DNA from: Pyrenochaeta sp. MPI-SDFR-AT-0127
Taxonomy: Eukaryota > Ascomycota > Dothideomycetes > Pleosporales > Cucurbitariaceae
DNA: 64,000 bases
Reading direction: 5' to 3'
Assembly (NCBI GenBank): GCA_020747015.1
Contig: JAGTJM010000073.1
Coordinates: forward strand, 1-64,000
Under the pieces are notes generated by a model. The model was not told the origin of the DNA and ran no database searches. It worked only from the letters and a program-made list of their open reading frames with translations. Shown here in pieces: positions 11,315 to 21,494 of the stretch. The position numbers were made by a program, and so were the translations under genes. How positions within the stretch are numbered: position 1 is the stretch's first letter; the number at the start of each line of letters is the position of its first letter.

Positions 11315-12587
11315 AGGGTAGCATCTGCAAGAGCGTTGGAATGCTCGCACCAGTTCTGTGGGTAACCAGTTCACCGCCATTAAGGCGCCACGGAGCCTCG
11401 ACGATGCATGGGAGCCTAGCATTCCGCGCTATCGATTGTATTTGTATGTATGGAAAGTGCACGCGATAGATTACTGCGTTATCGATATCATGGGCCGTTA
11501 TGGCCGAATCAAGAGCTACATCCAAATTAATCGCCATCGGATGTCGTAGCATCGCCTTGGAAGCCTCGCCCGTCAGCATTGCAAACCAAATACCCACCTA
11601 AGGTGACCGCCGAGGTGACACTGTTGTCAGAATATGGAGGTGCTCAGTCATGGTTGCACAACATCTCGCCGCACCAAATTTACTCCCCACAGCCACGGCG
11701 TCATTGCGTTCCTCATAGCAACGCCGAATGTCATTGTTGTAGACTACACATTGGAGCACATTGATGGGGTCGTGCCGCTTCAATGTAGCATCCTTGCTAC
11801 TATTTCTAGGCCGACTATCAGTGGGACCGGAAGCTTTTTAGCGGGGGATCGACATGAACCCAATTTTTTTATTTCTCCCATGTTCAAACCACGGTAACAT
11901 ACCTGGTCTGCCATTGGATACTTTAGAAGCTTGTGATATAGTACCCTTGGACGAAGAGGAGAGCGTGCAGCGCTTTGCAAGACTCAGAACCCCAGTGGGC
12001 CCCGTCAAAGATGCAGCGACAGCGATATCGATAGTAAATTCGATACTCTGAGAACATGCACTCTACTTGATGCGTCTCGCTTAGGGGATAAAAGGCCCCG
12101 AGCGATGCCTGTTCAGTTCTCCAAAGCACCATCTTGTGACCAGCACTACCGTACAACACGAGCCGATCAGCATCGTGTTCGTACCTTAGTCTGCGAGTAG
12201 TCTGAGGCAACGTTGGGCATGTTCCCGCACCGATGCAACAGCAACCTTCCGGCCTTTCCGTAGTAGTACAATCGCGTCGAACCATCAGCCTTGAAGAGAG
12301 CTTGATGCTCGCTTGTGGCGCTATGCAGCCTCGGCGGGGTAAGTGCAAGCGTGAAAGCATGCAGCACAAGGGCCAGCAGCGTCAGTGAGGCTATTGGAGA
12401 GGGTGGTTGGTTTGAGTAACCCCTCACTTTTGCTCAATGTATAAAAAGGTGGGGGAAAGAAGCAGTCTTCTGATTCCTATCCTCATCGATTCGACATTTC
12501 AAACACTTTGTCCAGACCAATTTCTACTTTTTTTCAAATCAAACACTCGCTTCCACATTCGCTACATCTCCGAGACTATAGTCAAAG
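11315..12587. other. Intergenic; promoter of the PhiA-like gene
   Basis: About 1.27 kb with only short random ORFs. The last 150 bp is a well-formed promoter and leader for the downstream secreted protein gene (TATA box listed separately, C/T-rich leader from about 12475 to 12587). Confidence 0.5.
12440..12448 (+). promoter_or_regulatory. TATA box of the PhiA-like gene
   Basis: TATAAAAAG lies 140 bp upstream of the ATG at 12588, followed by a C/T-rich leader typical of strongly expressed fungal genes. Transcription probably starts 30-60 bp downstream; this is inference from spacing. Confidence 0.6.
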
Positions 12588-13199
12588 ATGAAGGTTACCC
12601 TCGCTTTCACGGCCCTCATCGCCAGCGTTCTCGCTGGAGACTACTGCCCCGTTCCTCCAGCTCCCTCGTCCACACCAGAGCCTCCAGTCGGCGGACCCCC
12701 CTCCTACTTTGGCGTCATCAGTGCCCGCAGCGCCTCGCCTGTCCACCTTCTACCTCTGACCGCGCGCGGCGGAAAGTTTTATCTCGGCGGCCCAGGCCCA
12801 TCGTCATACTGCCCCGTTGCTCAGGTTGGCGACGCCTGCCCCCCGGGTAACGAGACCGTGCTCGCTGGCGGCGATAAAACCCTCGGCCTTGGCGTCATCG
12901 TCCCTGGCGGCCAGCAAGTCTACGTTGCACCGGATGGTGCGCTCTCCTACACCGTTGCACACTCCGCGTACATCCCCACGGGCTCCATCATCGACAAGTT
13001 CAGTCGCCAGGCCCCGGCAGATGGCCAGCAGTTTGGATACTTGAACTTCGACACGGGCTTTGTTGCGTGCCCAGCGGCTGGCGAGGGCCAGGGATATCAG
13101 GTCTTTGGCCAGGTGCAGGGCGGCACTTATGGACCAGAGTGTCTGGGCTTCAATGCGCTTACTGTTGCAACGGATAAGCCTGGTGCGTGGCAGTACTAG
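12588..13199 (+). CDS. phiA: PhiA-like secreted cell-wall protein
   Basis: Intronless 203-aa protein with a clear signal peptide (MKVTLAFTALIASVLAG, cleavage near residue 17). The mature part follows the PhiA family pattern: SARSASPVHLLPLTARGGKFYLGG, a YCP...CPPGNETVLAGG segment, VIVPGGQQVYVAPDGALSYTVAHSAYIPTGS and a CLGFNALTVATD ending. In Aspergillus PhiA is a cell-wall protein needed for normal phialide and conidium development. Several cysteines are placed to form disulfides and one NET sequon is present. A Pro-rich insert (PPAPSSTPEPPVGGPP) sits after the signal peptide, which differs from the Aspergillus protein. Function here is inferred from the family. Confidence 0.85.
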   Translation: MKVTLAFTALIASVLAGDYCPVPPAPSSTPEPPVGGPPSYFGVISARSASPVHLLPLTARGGKFYLGGPGPSSYCPVAQVGDACPPGNETVLAGGDKTLGLGVIVPGGQQVYVAPDGALSYTVAHSAYIPTGSIIDKFSRQAPADGQQFGYLNFDTGFVACPAAGEGQGYQVFGQVQGGTYGPECLGFNALTVATDKPGAWQY

Positions 13200-13337
13200 C
13201 TGTTCCTGAGACGGAACATGCGAAGTGTACTGAGGGAGTCTACAAATAATGGCATGAAATGAAACTTGATTGGCTGGGAATGGATGCACTTGGAAAAGAA
13301 AAACAAGGATGAACTTACGACGTATATACGGTATTCC

Positions 13338-13688
13338 CTAACGACCCACACTCTCTAATAGTAAATATTTAATCCGCTCAATCTCCTCTTCAGGTGTCTT
13401 GATCGTGTCCATGTTGACAGCAACAGTCTTCTCCCTGCTCTTCATGCCCTTGGCGATGTCTACGTCAGATTTTGGCATCTTCAGCGCATCAGCAATGACT
13501 TCTCGCACAGCCTTGTTTGCTTCTCCATCTCTTGCTTGCGCTGCGACGCAGACTTGGATACTCTCATCTGTGACAGCGGAGACGCCTTGGCGATTGGCGC
13601 TCACTCCTGGCTTGACATGGCAGCGCAGCTGTATTGATGCTGGGCTCTGCTTCTTGGCCGCGATGAACCGGATGGCGTTGATAAGCAT
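13338..13688 (-). CDS. DUF167 / UPF0235 (YggU-like) protein
   Basis: 116-aa protein of the small, widely conserved DUF167 fold family, whose biochemical role is unclear. The recognisable core is IQLRCHVKPGVSANRQGV, then VCVAAQARDGEANKAVREVI and KSDVDIAKGMKSREKTVAV. I chose the ATG at 13688 (MLINAIRFIAAKK), because homologues begin with a similar 'AIRFIA..KK' segment and the upstream 127 codons of open frame (to 14069) look non-coding. A GTAAGT sequence immediately upstream of this ATG (minus strand) could mark a 5' intron. The gene start lies about 370 bp from the end of the transposon. Confidence 0.85.
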   Translation of the reverse strand: MLINAIRFIAAKKQSPASIQLRCHVKPGVSANRQGVSAVTDESIQVCVAAQARDGEANKAVREVIADALKMPKSDVDIAKGMKSREKTVAVNMDTIKTPEEEIERIKYLLLESVGR

Positions 13689-14058
13689 CGCCGGGAACTT
13701 ACGGCTTGGAGAGCATGTGATCAGATATGGGACGGGCAATGTGTAAGAAAGCAGGTCAGCTGCCGGTACTCTCTCACCCCCCCAGTCAAAGCCGAAGGAA
13801 AGCGGCCTAGTCTGTGCGCGGCCTAGAGTCCGAAATGCGGCCAATGACCTCAGCTCCAGCCTGGCCCCGATCAGAGTGCCTGTGGGCAACATTGCCTTGT
13901 ACATACCATGTTGCGTGTGTCCAACTCCTGTAGAGAAGATATACAGCCTCGCGTGCGAGAGACTGCCCACTCCATCGCCAGGCCACCGCCCACAGTCCCC
14001 CCAAAAAGCAAAGCACCTCCCTAGTCCGATATCGCGCGTTTCGGGCAGCCTTTCCTTA
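13689..14058. other. Upstream region of the DUF167 gene
   Basis: Open frame on the minus strand continues through this region but without family similarity. It ends at the TA (14057-14058) that flanks the transposon. Nothing else seen. Confidence 0.4.
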
Positions 14059-14155
14059 CTCGGCCCCAATGGCTGATTCTCAGTTTCTCTTCGAGAAAGG
14101 CCGTGCTCCGCACGGCCCTACTAGCTCAATGATCGCACACGCTCAATGATCCAAA
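14059..14155 (+). repeat. Left 97-bp terminal inverted repeat
   Basis: Exact reverse complement of 16604-16700. It contains an internal hairpin, GGCCGTGCTCCGCACGGCC, and two copies of CTCAATGATC separated by 7 bp near its inner end, probable transposase-binding sites. Confidence 0.95.
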
Positions 14156-14218
14156 TGTCATAAAATGCCTTTTGTATAGTAATTTGTATGGTAATTACAT
14201 CGTAAAACACTTGATTTA

Positions 14219-16549
14219 TCACTCACAGCCCCATTCTAGCTGTTCTGGCGAGATACAGTCATAAAAGTCAACAATAGGAGATGAGTAGCCCTCGTCGTCG
14301 CTGCCAATAGGGCTATTTTCGAGCTGCGTCTCAGGGACATGAAAATGACTATCCTGTACTTGTATTATTGCTTGTTTTCCTTCAGGGAAGGATGGCAGCG
14401 TAGGTGCGTCTCCTTTCCTTTGCAGGTGCCGCGTATAAGGATCCATGCCGCCACAGTTGACATATGCGACTTCAAGTGCTGAAATCGAGCTCTCCATGAT
14501 AGAACGCCTTGCCATAAACTTGCCTCTCTCCTCTAATATTTGTATGGAGTTCTCATACAAATTCTGGAATCGCGCGGCCAGCGCTAGGTCGTTGACTCTG
14601 TACTCCCAACGCGTTAGTTCATCTGCCAAAGTTTTGATGACTGGGCCGTCAAATATAGTCATATAAGACCTGCTGCGCGTGACAAGTAGGCCCTCACGGT
14701 GACGCCTAATTGACTTTTTGCCCCAATTACGTACGTTTGATAGTATTTTCTTCCAAGTATTAAATCGTTTGACGAGCGCCTTTTGGTGGCGCGCGGCGAC
14801 GGCGGCTTCTTGTTTGGCGGCCTCGTTGACGACCCTCTCCGCAGCCATCCTACGGCAGTCTCCAGCGTAAACAGGACCTCCGCCAACGTCAACTACACGT
14901 TGGTTACGCCTACGACGCTCAGCGCGAGCGTGCTCTGCAGCCTTTGTTTGGTGGAGAGCTTGCTCCAGCCTTGCTGCGTTGCGGGCCATTGCCGAGCTGC
15001 CTTTGAGCGTTGAAATCACGTCCTCCGCTTGCTCGCGCGGCAGCCACTTTCTCAGTGTATACGCAACAGCTTTCTCTTGTAAATTAAGTGTACGTATCGT
15101 CTTCGGCGTACTCCACCCTATATCGCCAGGCAATCGGCGGGGCCGAGGTGTTTCAAAAGGCTGAGAGAGCTCCGTAAACAAAGGCGTACCTATGGCGCCT
15201 AGTAGCTGGCGGAGTAGTCGACTGTGCGTAGGAGGAGAGAGGCCCCTAAGTACTGCAGAGACGCCGTCGTCCTCCTCCTCATCAGACGACTGCCAAGTAG
15301 GAGTTAAGGGCTCCTGTACGCAGTCAACGGCTGCTATTACCTCCTGAGCAGCGTGGGTAGCCTCCTGGGCTCTCAGAGGCTTGATTACCTGCTCAGGGCA
15401 GAAGGGTGAGAGGCCTGTTTTGCGCCAGCCTCCCTTTACTGTACGCGGCGTAAACGCCTGCCCTCTGATTTGTGAGAGAGTTGCTAAGAAATCTGAGCGT
15501 CTGATTTCAGTTGCGCCTGTACGAGAGGCCCAGTCAAGCGTCCGAGCGTGATACCACTTTAGAGGCTGAAAACAGCCTACGTCAAGTGGCTGGAGGAGAT
15601 GAGTAGTGTGCGGAGGGAGGGCAAAAAGCTGTATACGATTACTCTCCGCGTACTTTGCAAACTCAGACGTGAGATGAGATCCATGGCCGTCAATGAGGAG
15701 GAGTCTCCACGCGCCCTGGGCGCTCTCCGCAGTCATCTTGTCAAAGTGTTTCATCCAGTCCATGGCTGTAAAGTCGTTGGCGTAGCCACTATCGGTGATA
15801 TTTATAAGGTAATCGTCAGGTAAATCGACCGCCCATTGCTCTAGTATTGACTTTGCCTTAATGATAAGCATGGGTGCGATAACTCGGCCATCTGCGGAGC
15901 AGCACTCCATTATAGAAATGAGCTCTCGATTCGTCGCGGTAGGTATAAGGACTTGACGCCCGTGTTTTGTATATACGTAACAGTCCTTTGAAATACCTAT
16001 ACGGATCCCGGTCTCATCCATATTATACTTGTTTGCGTCGGAGATGGCGAGGCGTTGCTCGTATGCCTGCAACTTCTCGAACCACGCCTGAAGGCCGTCT
16101 GGAGACTGCGCTAACTTTCGAGCTAGGTCAATTGGCTTTGCCTTTGTCTTATAGTATTTTGTATGAGAATTAAGCCAGCGAGATGCCCAGTTGACGCCTA
16201 CGCGCGGCGGGTCGTCATCACCTTCATGAACTTCGGCCAACAGCGCGTCGGCATGCTGCCGGACGAGCTCCTTTGTGATACCAAATCCGACGTCGTCAAT
16301 TGCGTCACAGAATCGTTCAAGGGCAATATCTTGTTCATCTGATAGTTTTTTATTGGCGGCAGGGCGAGTTGACTTGTTGTTGAGGCCGCGAAGAGCGCGC
16401 GTGACGCGCTGCCGGAGATGGCTGATGTTGCGATCTCGACAGTATGCAGTGACGTTGGGCCGCGCAACTGTACGCAGCTCCACAAGGGCTTTTTCAACGA
16501 TCTCAGTGTCGCGAATGTATTGTGAGACCTCCCTCGTGACTTTAGGCAT
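14219..16549 (-). CDS. Pogo-type transposase (DDE_1, Tc5/CENP-B HTH)
   Basis: 776-aa intronless transposase. Residues about 1-60 form a short helix-turn-helix-like region, about 68-135 a CENP-B/Tc5-type DNA-binding domain (LSDEQDIALERFCDAI... GVNWASRWLNSH), and about 165-360 the DDE_1 catalytic domain. Likely catalytic residues are D178 in NMDETGIRIG, D287 in LLIDGHGSHLT and D323 in LLQPLDVGCFQPLK, spacing DD36D. The roughly 400-residue C-terminal part is basic and helical, as in long fungal pogo/Fot-type transposases. All catalytic positions are present and there is no stop or frameshift. The start at 16549 (MPKVTREVSQYI) lies 55 bp inside the right terminal repeat. Confidence 0.95.
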   Translation of the reverse strand: MPKVTREVSQYIRDTEIVEKALVELRTVARPNVTAYCRDRNISHLRQRVTRALRGLNNKSTRPAANKKLSDEQDIALERFCDAIDDVGFGITKELVRQHADALLAEVHEGDDDPPRVGVNWASRWLNSHTKYYKTKAKPIDLARKLAQSPDGLQAWFEKLQAYEQRLAISDANKYNMDETGIRIGISKDCYVYTKHGRQVLIPTATNRELISIMECCSADGRVIAPMLIIKAKSILEQWAVDLPDDYLINITDSGYANDFTAMDWMKHFDKMTAESAQGAWRLLLIDGHGSHLTSEFAKYAESNRIQLFALPPHTTHLLQPLDVGCFQPLKWYHARTLDWASRTGATEIRRSDFLATLSQIRGQAFTPRTVKGGWRKTGLSPFCPEQVIKPLRAQEATHAAQEVIAAVDCVQEPLTPTWQSSDEEEDDGVSAVLRGLSPPTHSRLLRQLLGAIGTPLFTELSQPFETPRPRRLPGDIGWSTPKTIRTLNLQEKAVAYTLRKWLPREQAEDVISTLKGSSAMARNAARLEQALHQTKAAEHARAERRRRNQRVVDVGGGPVYAGDCRRMAAERVVNEAAKQEAAVAARHQKALVKRFNTWKKILSNVRNWGKKSIRRHREGLLVTRSRSYMTIFDGPVIKTLADELTRWEYRVNDLALAARFQNLYENSIQILEERGKFMARRSIMESSISALEVAYVNCGGMDPYTRHLQRKGDAPTLPSFPEGKQAIIQVQDSHFHVPETQLENSPIGSDDEGYSSPIVDFYDCISPEQLEWGCE

Positions 16550-16603
16550 TTTATTTCGTGTAAGTTGGGCGTGTTTTGATGGCAGTGGGTTGGTAGGCAG
16601 TAT

Positions 16604-16700
16604 TTTGGATCATTGAGCGTGTGCGATCATTGAGCTAGTAGGGCCGTGCGGAGCACGGCCTTTCTCGAAGAGAAACTGAGAATCAGCCATTGGGGCCGAG
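16604..16700 (-). repeat. Right 97-bp terminal inverted repeat
   Basis: Exact inverted copy of 14059-14155, immediately followed by the TA target duplication at 16701-16702. The transposase promoter must lie in or near this repeat. Confidence 0.95.
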
Positions 16701-17195
16701 TAGTGGGGGTCTGACTAGATCTCCTAGACAAGACTATTTCCCTTAAGTACAGGTGGTCGCGAGAGCCTCACCTCCAGTTCCCCTAAGTGAAGGTCTACAC
16801 GATGAAAGAAAATTCAGCAACACGCAATTACCTAAGAAGCGAACCCCCGAGCCGCAAAGATAAAAGGCCTGCGATTGCCCTCGCCTTTTGTGCTATTCAT
16901 CTCAATTCCCCCCAATTCTTCGCATCGTGATTGTAAACCTCCACGCACTCGTTCGGGATACTTACTTGTATTGCTCGGCACCAGACTCCACCCACGCCTG
17001 TATTACGAGACCATTGACCTAGGTGAGAGCTTCCCATGCTTGCTTTTTGATGCCAAAGATGGCTATTTCTTTGTGCTTTCCCACGTTGGCAGTTGCTTCT
17101 CTTTGAGTGCTGCCACAAGCGCCAAAAATCATCGTCGAGACACCTTCCGCGCCATGGCTTGCAACACTAACACCCTCTGCAGCACATCTCTCACA
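16701..17195. other. Arginase promoter and probable 5' UTR intron
   Basis: A possible leader intron runs 17023-17182 (GTGAGA donor; CACTAAC branch site and CTCTGCAG acceptor just before the ATG). The transposon insertion lies about 500 bp upstream of the start codon. Confidence 0.45.
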
Positions 17196-18277
17196 ATGAC
17201 GTCCGCACCATCAATAGAGCCAAAATTCCTTCCTAACCGACATGATTTGGGCGTTGTAGCTGTCGGCTTCAACGGCGGCCAGGTACGCTCGCTCTGCACC
17301 CCCTGCAAACTCGAGACTAACGAGCACGGCAGCCAAAAGGCGGCGTAGAAGCTGCGCCACAGGCACTCATAGAAGCTGGCCTCATTACGCAGCTCAAGGA
17401 AGAACTGGATTTCAATGTTTCGTACGATGGCCAGGTACACAGCTACTCAGAACTGCTGCCCGCAGACGACCCGGATTACCGAGGAATGAAGCGCCCCAAG
17501 CTCGTCAGCGCAGTCACCAAGGAAGTCAGCGAGCAAGTGTACGCACACGCAAGGACTGGCAAATTCGTCTTGACCCTTGGCGGCGACCATTCCATCGCCA
17601 TGGGCACCATTTCCGGCACAGCGCGAGCGATCCGCGAGAGGCTCGGCCGCGAAATCGCCGTCATCTGGGTCGATGCGCATGCCGATATCAACACACCTGA
17701 GTCGTCTGATAGCGGAAATATCCACGGCATGCCCGTGGCGTTCCTGACTGGATTGGCAACGGATGAGCGCGAGGATGTGTTTGGCTGGATCAAGGAGCAT
17801 CATCGTCTCAGCACGAAGAAGCTTGTCTACATCGGCCTGAGGGACATCGACAGGGGCGAGAAGAAGATTTTGAGGGAGAATGGCATCAAGGCCTTCTCCA
17901 TGCACGATATTGACAGGTAGGTCAAGACTCAACTCGAGTCCAGCCGACCACTTTGCTAATGAACCTTCTATAGACACGGTATCGGTAAAGTCATGGATAT
18001 GGCGTTGGGCTGGATCGGTAGCGACACTCCTATCCATCTCTCCTTCGACGTCGACGCCATCGATCCCATGTGGGCACCCAGCACAGGCACACCCGTCCGA
18101 GGCGGCTTGACCCTGCGAGAGGGCGACTTCATCGCCGAGTGCGTCGCAGAGACTGGCTCTCTCATCGCCCTGGATCTCGTCGAGGTCAACCCCAGCCTTG
18201 ACGCAGAGGGTGCTGGCGACACCGTTCGTGCCGGATGCTCGATCGTCCGATGCGCTCTTGGAGATACGCTGTTGTAA
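17196..18277 (+). CDS. CAR1: Arginase
   Basis: Manganese metalloenzyme that hydrolyses L-arginine to ornithine and urea. Exons 17196-17282, 17333-17916 and 17974-18277 give 324 aa, the usual fungal length. All metal-binding motifs are present: GGDHSIAMGT, WVDAHADINTP, SGNIHGMPV and SFDVDAIDPMWAPSTGTPVRGG, plus the family C-terminus EVNPSLDAEGAGDTVRAGCSIVRCALG. I chose ATG 17196 (MTSAPSIEPKF) rather than the in-frame ATG at 17154, because a good branch site and acceptor lie between the two and homologues begin at the equivalent of 17196. The first coding intron joins GFNGGQ to PKGGVEAAP. Confidence 0.96.
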
Positions 18278-19187
18278 AGAATACGCTTTTTTTAGCCTCA
18301 AGTGTACGTCTACATGTAGATGGGGACTTCGGAGTCACGGTTGGTGCTCGCGACTAGATATGCATTAGACCTCTAGAATGGCTGGGGTTTTCACGTATAG
18401 CTAGATATTCCCTGCTTCAATGCATATACTCCTTCTTGTTGATATTGTGCAGATTGATGGAAAGTATCCATTTCATTCTCGTAGACTTTGAGACATCCGT
18501 TGGGCCAGCTTGAGGTCGCGCGTGTATACGCAGCTGAAAGTAGCCACGCTCCGAATCAGCACCGAAGAGCCTTGCCTTGTATTTTCGCTCTCTTTCGCCT
18601 GCGTCCTCCTTTCACCTTAACATCTTGTACATGACCAATTCCCAATCCACCATGCGCAAACATCACACAGCCTGTACATCTGATTCGCAATGTTCGACAA
18701 TCATCAAGAAAATACGAAGTCAAACCCCCACAGCCTCTAGCCTACACTTGCGTACCCCGAACACACACACACACACACACACATCCTCCCTACCTCTACG
18801 CGACATTGTACGATAGCACCGAATCCAGTAAAACAGCCGGCTTATTCAGACCCATCTATTCTTGCCTGCGACGAACGACAAAGGAACCGGTGAAACGCTA
18901 AAATGAAAGGGGTGTTCATCTCGTGTTGAGCCAGCCTATGGGAGACGAGATGCTTCGGGACTATCCGCCACCTTTGGCCCCCGCTTCGTGCAGAGAGATG
19001 CAGGTACGGCTTCAGACGTGCATAGGGCTCCGGTGCGCATAGAGGGAGGCTTTCTTGCTGGCAGCTGAAGGGGAATGAGGGGGTTTGTGTGTGAGGTACA
19101 TAGAGGGATGGAAGGGAATGGAGATGCGTTTATTGTGACAGTTTCTTACAGTTGTTTGTTTAGATCAGGCTGAACTTTTTTCTTGCG
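18278..19187. other. Intergenic with (AC)n microsatellite
   Basis: A (AC)n run of about 11 units occupies 18761-18783. The remaining sequence has no gene-like frame. The last 60 bp is the leader of the membrane protein gene. Confidence 0.6.
18761..18783. repeat. (AC)n microsatellite
   Basis: Perfect dinucleotide run of about 23 bp. Confidence 0.9.
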
Positions 19188-21494
19188 ATGGGGATTAACT
19201 CGCCTTATAATGCTATAAGTACTGATAGTGTGCACTTGTCCACCGTGCAGATCGAGGAATACAGGTACTGCCCTCAAAACCATTTTACGGTTTTTCATGC
19301 CCTTTGTTAACAAGAAATCAGGTTACAACCGCTCAAAAAAGATGCCTCGTTCACTCATCTCGTCCTCGACAAACCCTCCGAGTACGACCAAGCGGGCGGT
19401 CACAGGCTGCGCCGTTTCTACTTTCGCGCTCTTGTCGGCGTCCTCGGTCCAGCTCTTGTGTGCGGCTATTTCATTGCTGTATGGCGCATCTACCTCGCTC
19501 CCATTGATCCTGACAGCCCCGTGACCTATGGTCTACCTGGCGCGACGTGGATTTTCTACAGCTGGTTCGTCGCAGGTGTCATTGGGCTGAATCTGAGCTT
19601 GTACGGCATGGCTGGTGTAGAAGCAGCTATGCTGATGGAGTCGGCTTGGAATGTCGGCGACGCCATGAGACTCATGATGCATGCAGATAAGACGTGGAGT
19701 GGGCCGGGAGGTTGGATGAAGACTATCAAGTGGGTCGTGCAACTACGACGAGGCAGTGGCCATGGCAAGCTTCCTTCGCGACTGTGGTTCGTCCTAGCAC
19801 TGCCGAGTATGCTCGTCTTCACGGCCTGGCCACTATCCGGTCTGACTATGGAGGTCACCCAAGGCTACCTTCATGGAAAGCGATATGGCAGTGGTGTAAT
19901 GGTAACAGGCTTCTCGTACGACAACTTTAATGAACGAAAGATTGAAGACGCGAGGAACGGCGCCTTTGTAACTTGGAAGAATGCCCTAGATGCACACATC
20001 CCAGGACAAGGCATCGTGTATACACCAGAAGGTGTCGATAGATCTCAGCATGATCTCTTCAAGAAAGTCCCAAACGCATTTCCGAAAGACGATGGTGTCA
20101 CGCGGGTATTCCTGACGTCTCAAGCGGAACATCCGATCGAAGGGAACAACTGGGGTCTACTTTTGCAATACAATTGCAGCATAGTCGACAAAGTTGAGGA
20201 CCTGACTGTCCTTAGAAATCGGAATTCAACGGCCCATGCGAAGAGTATCCTAAATGCCTCCGGCCAAGTTAGCTACCGCATCAAAGACGATTCCATTCAA
20301 GTCATACTGCGCAACCAGACGGACACAGGAATGGGAAACTGGGTGGAAAACCTTCATGCCGTTATGGAGATGGGATATCAACTTTGGCCAAATAAGACTG
20401 CCCTGGAGCAGATAGCCACAGATGACCCCAACTCAATGTTCACCAAGACAACAGGCTGTTACTTCAACGAAGCTGCGAATGCGACAGGCGATTATCCCGG
20501 AATCGATCAAGAACAACTCTTCGAAATACTTCTCTGGCAAAATCTACAAAACATCTCTCGCGGTCCAGTTGAGACTCACCCCAAGTACAACTACACCATC
20601 GACCGCAACATCACAGGACTTTACGGTGCATACGACTTCCGAGACTTCTTCCTAGAAAGCTTCTCACAGATCCCGAAAAATGAAACAAACAAGTATCCCG
20701 TTGCGCCCATGACCGCCATAGGTGTACAGTGCAAAGCCAGCAGCAGTGTCGGAACCGCCGATCTGAATGGCGTGCGGTCTACATACTCCAACTTCAAGCG
20801 CACAGACACGCCAATCGAGGTGCAGACATTACGCTGCGCGAACCGCTTTGCAGCCGATGTGCCAGTATCCATGCTGCCGCGCGACTCTGGGAAAGAATGG
20901 CTCTCCTACTTCTTCACCTCGTCTGCAGCCCCGCCGCCATTCTACGCATCCTATGTATCCGACGACTCGGACTTCGATACCGCCGTCGGATACAATGTGC
21001 AGCTGAACTACCTGCAAGCTGAGCAGCTGCGCTCGAGTCTTCTACGATCATATAGCGCGTATGCAGTTCAACTCATGTACAATGGCGGACAAGGCTTTAC
21101 AGCTGTAGACGGCAGCCACATCACCTTCCTTAACCCCAACATTACGGAATTCGTACCTGGTACCGTTCTCAAACTCGGCGTAATGCCCGCCGTTGTTCCC
21201 GTAGCTCTATTCTGCTTATGGGCGCTCGTCGGCTCCGTACTAGGCATTTTGTACGGTTTCCGCAGGCGCTGGAGCGAGATCCTAGATGGATATACTATGT
21301 TCAGACTCGGTGCTGATTTGCCACTTGATGTTAAGAAGAGCCTGGATGGTTTCTCGAATACGCTAGAGGTCGAGGAGTGTTCTGCGCTTAATGATATGCC
21401 TGGTCTCGTTGGCGACACGATGCCTGAAATGTGGATGGGGCATGTTGGATTGGTGGGTCAGAGTGTTGCGGATAAAGCAAAGATGTATGAATGA
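19188..21494 (+). CDS. Multipass membrane glycoprotein of unknown function, 749 aa
   Basis: Exon 1 19188-19264 and exon 2 19322-21494, joined across a 57-nt GTACTG...TCAG intron, give 749 aa beginning MGINSPYNAISTDS. The intron is needed: the main frame has no ATG upstream of 19322. Membrane segments are visible near residues 70-95 (ALVGVLGPALVCGYFIAVW), 115-140 (IFYSWFVAGVIGLNLSLYGM), about 195-215 (LWFVLALPSMLVFTAWPLSG) and about 650-675 (AVVPVALFCLWALVGSVLGIL). Between the third and fourth lies a roughly 430-residue loop with about ten N-glycosylation sequons (NCS, NST, NAS, NQT, NKT, NAT, NIS, NYT, NIT, NET), so it is probably extracellular or lumenal. I recognise no named domain; similar uncharacterised proteins are common in Dothideomycetes genomes. 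Confidence 0.8.

Larger units (their letters stand above)
14059..16700 (-). mobile_element. Complete pogo/Tc1-type DNA transposon, 2642 bp
   Basis: The element is bounded by perfect 97-bp terminal inverted repeats (14059-14155 and 16604-16700) that start CTCGGCCCCAATGG, and is flanked on both sides by TA (14057-14058 and 16701-16702), the expected target-site duplication of Tc1/mariner/pogo elements. Inside is a single uninterrupted 776-codon transposase gene on the minus strand. Identical ends and an intact ORF suggest recent insertion and possible activity. It lies between the DUF167 gene and the arginase promoter. Confidence 0.95.

Noticed and set aside
12437..12850. 137-codon ORF overlapping the PhiA-like start
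   Set aside because: Begins at the TATA box and runs out of frame through the signal peptide gene.
13689..14069. 127-codon N-terminal extension of the DUF167 protein
   Set aside because: No similarity to the family and unlikely composition; the family start fits ATG 13688.
16875..17195. Longer N-terminus for arginase from the upstream frame
   Set aside because: It reads through a likely leader intron with branch site and acceptor at 17182; arginase similarity begins at 17196.
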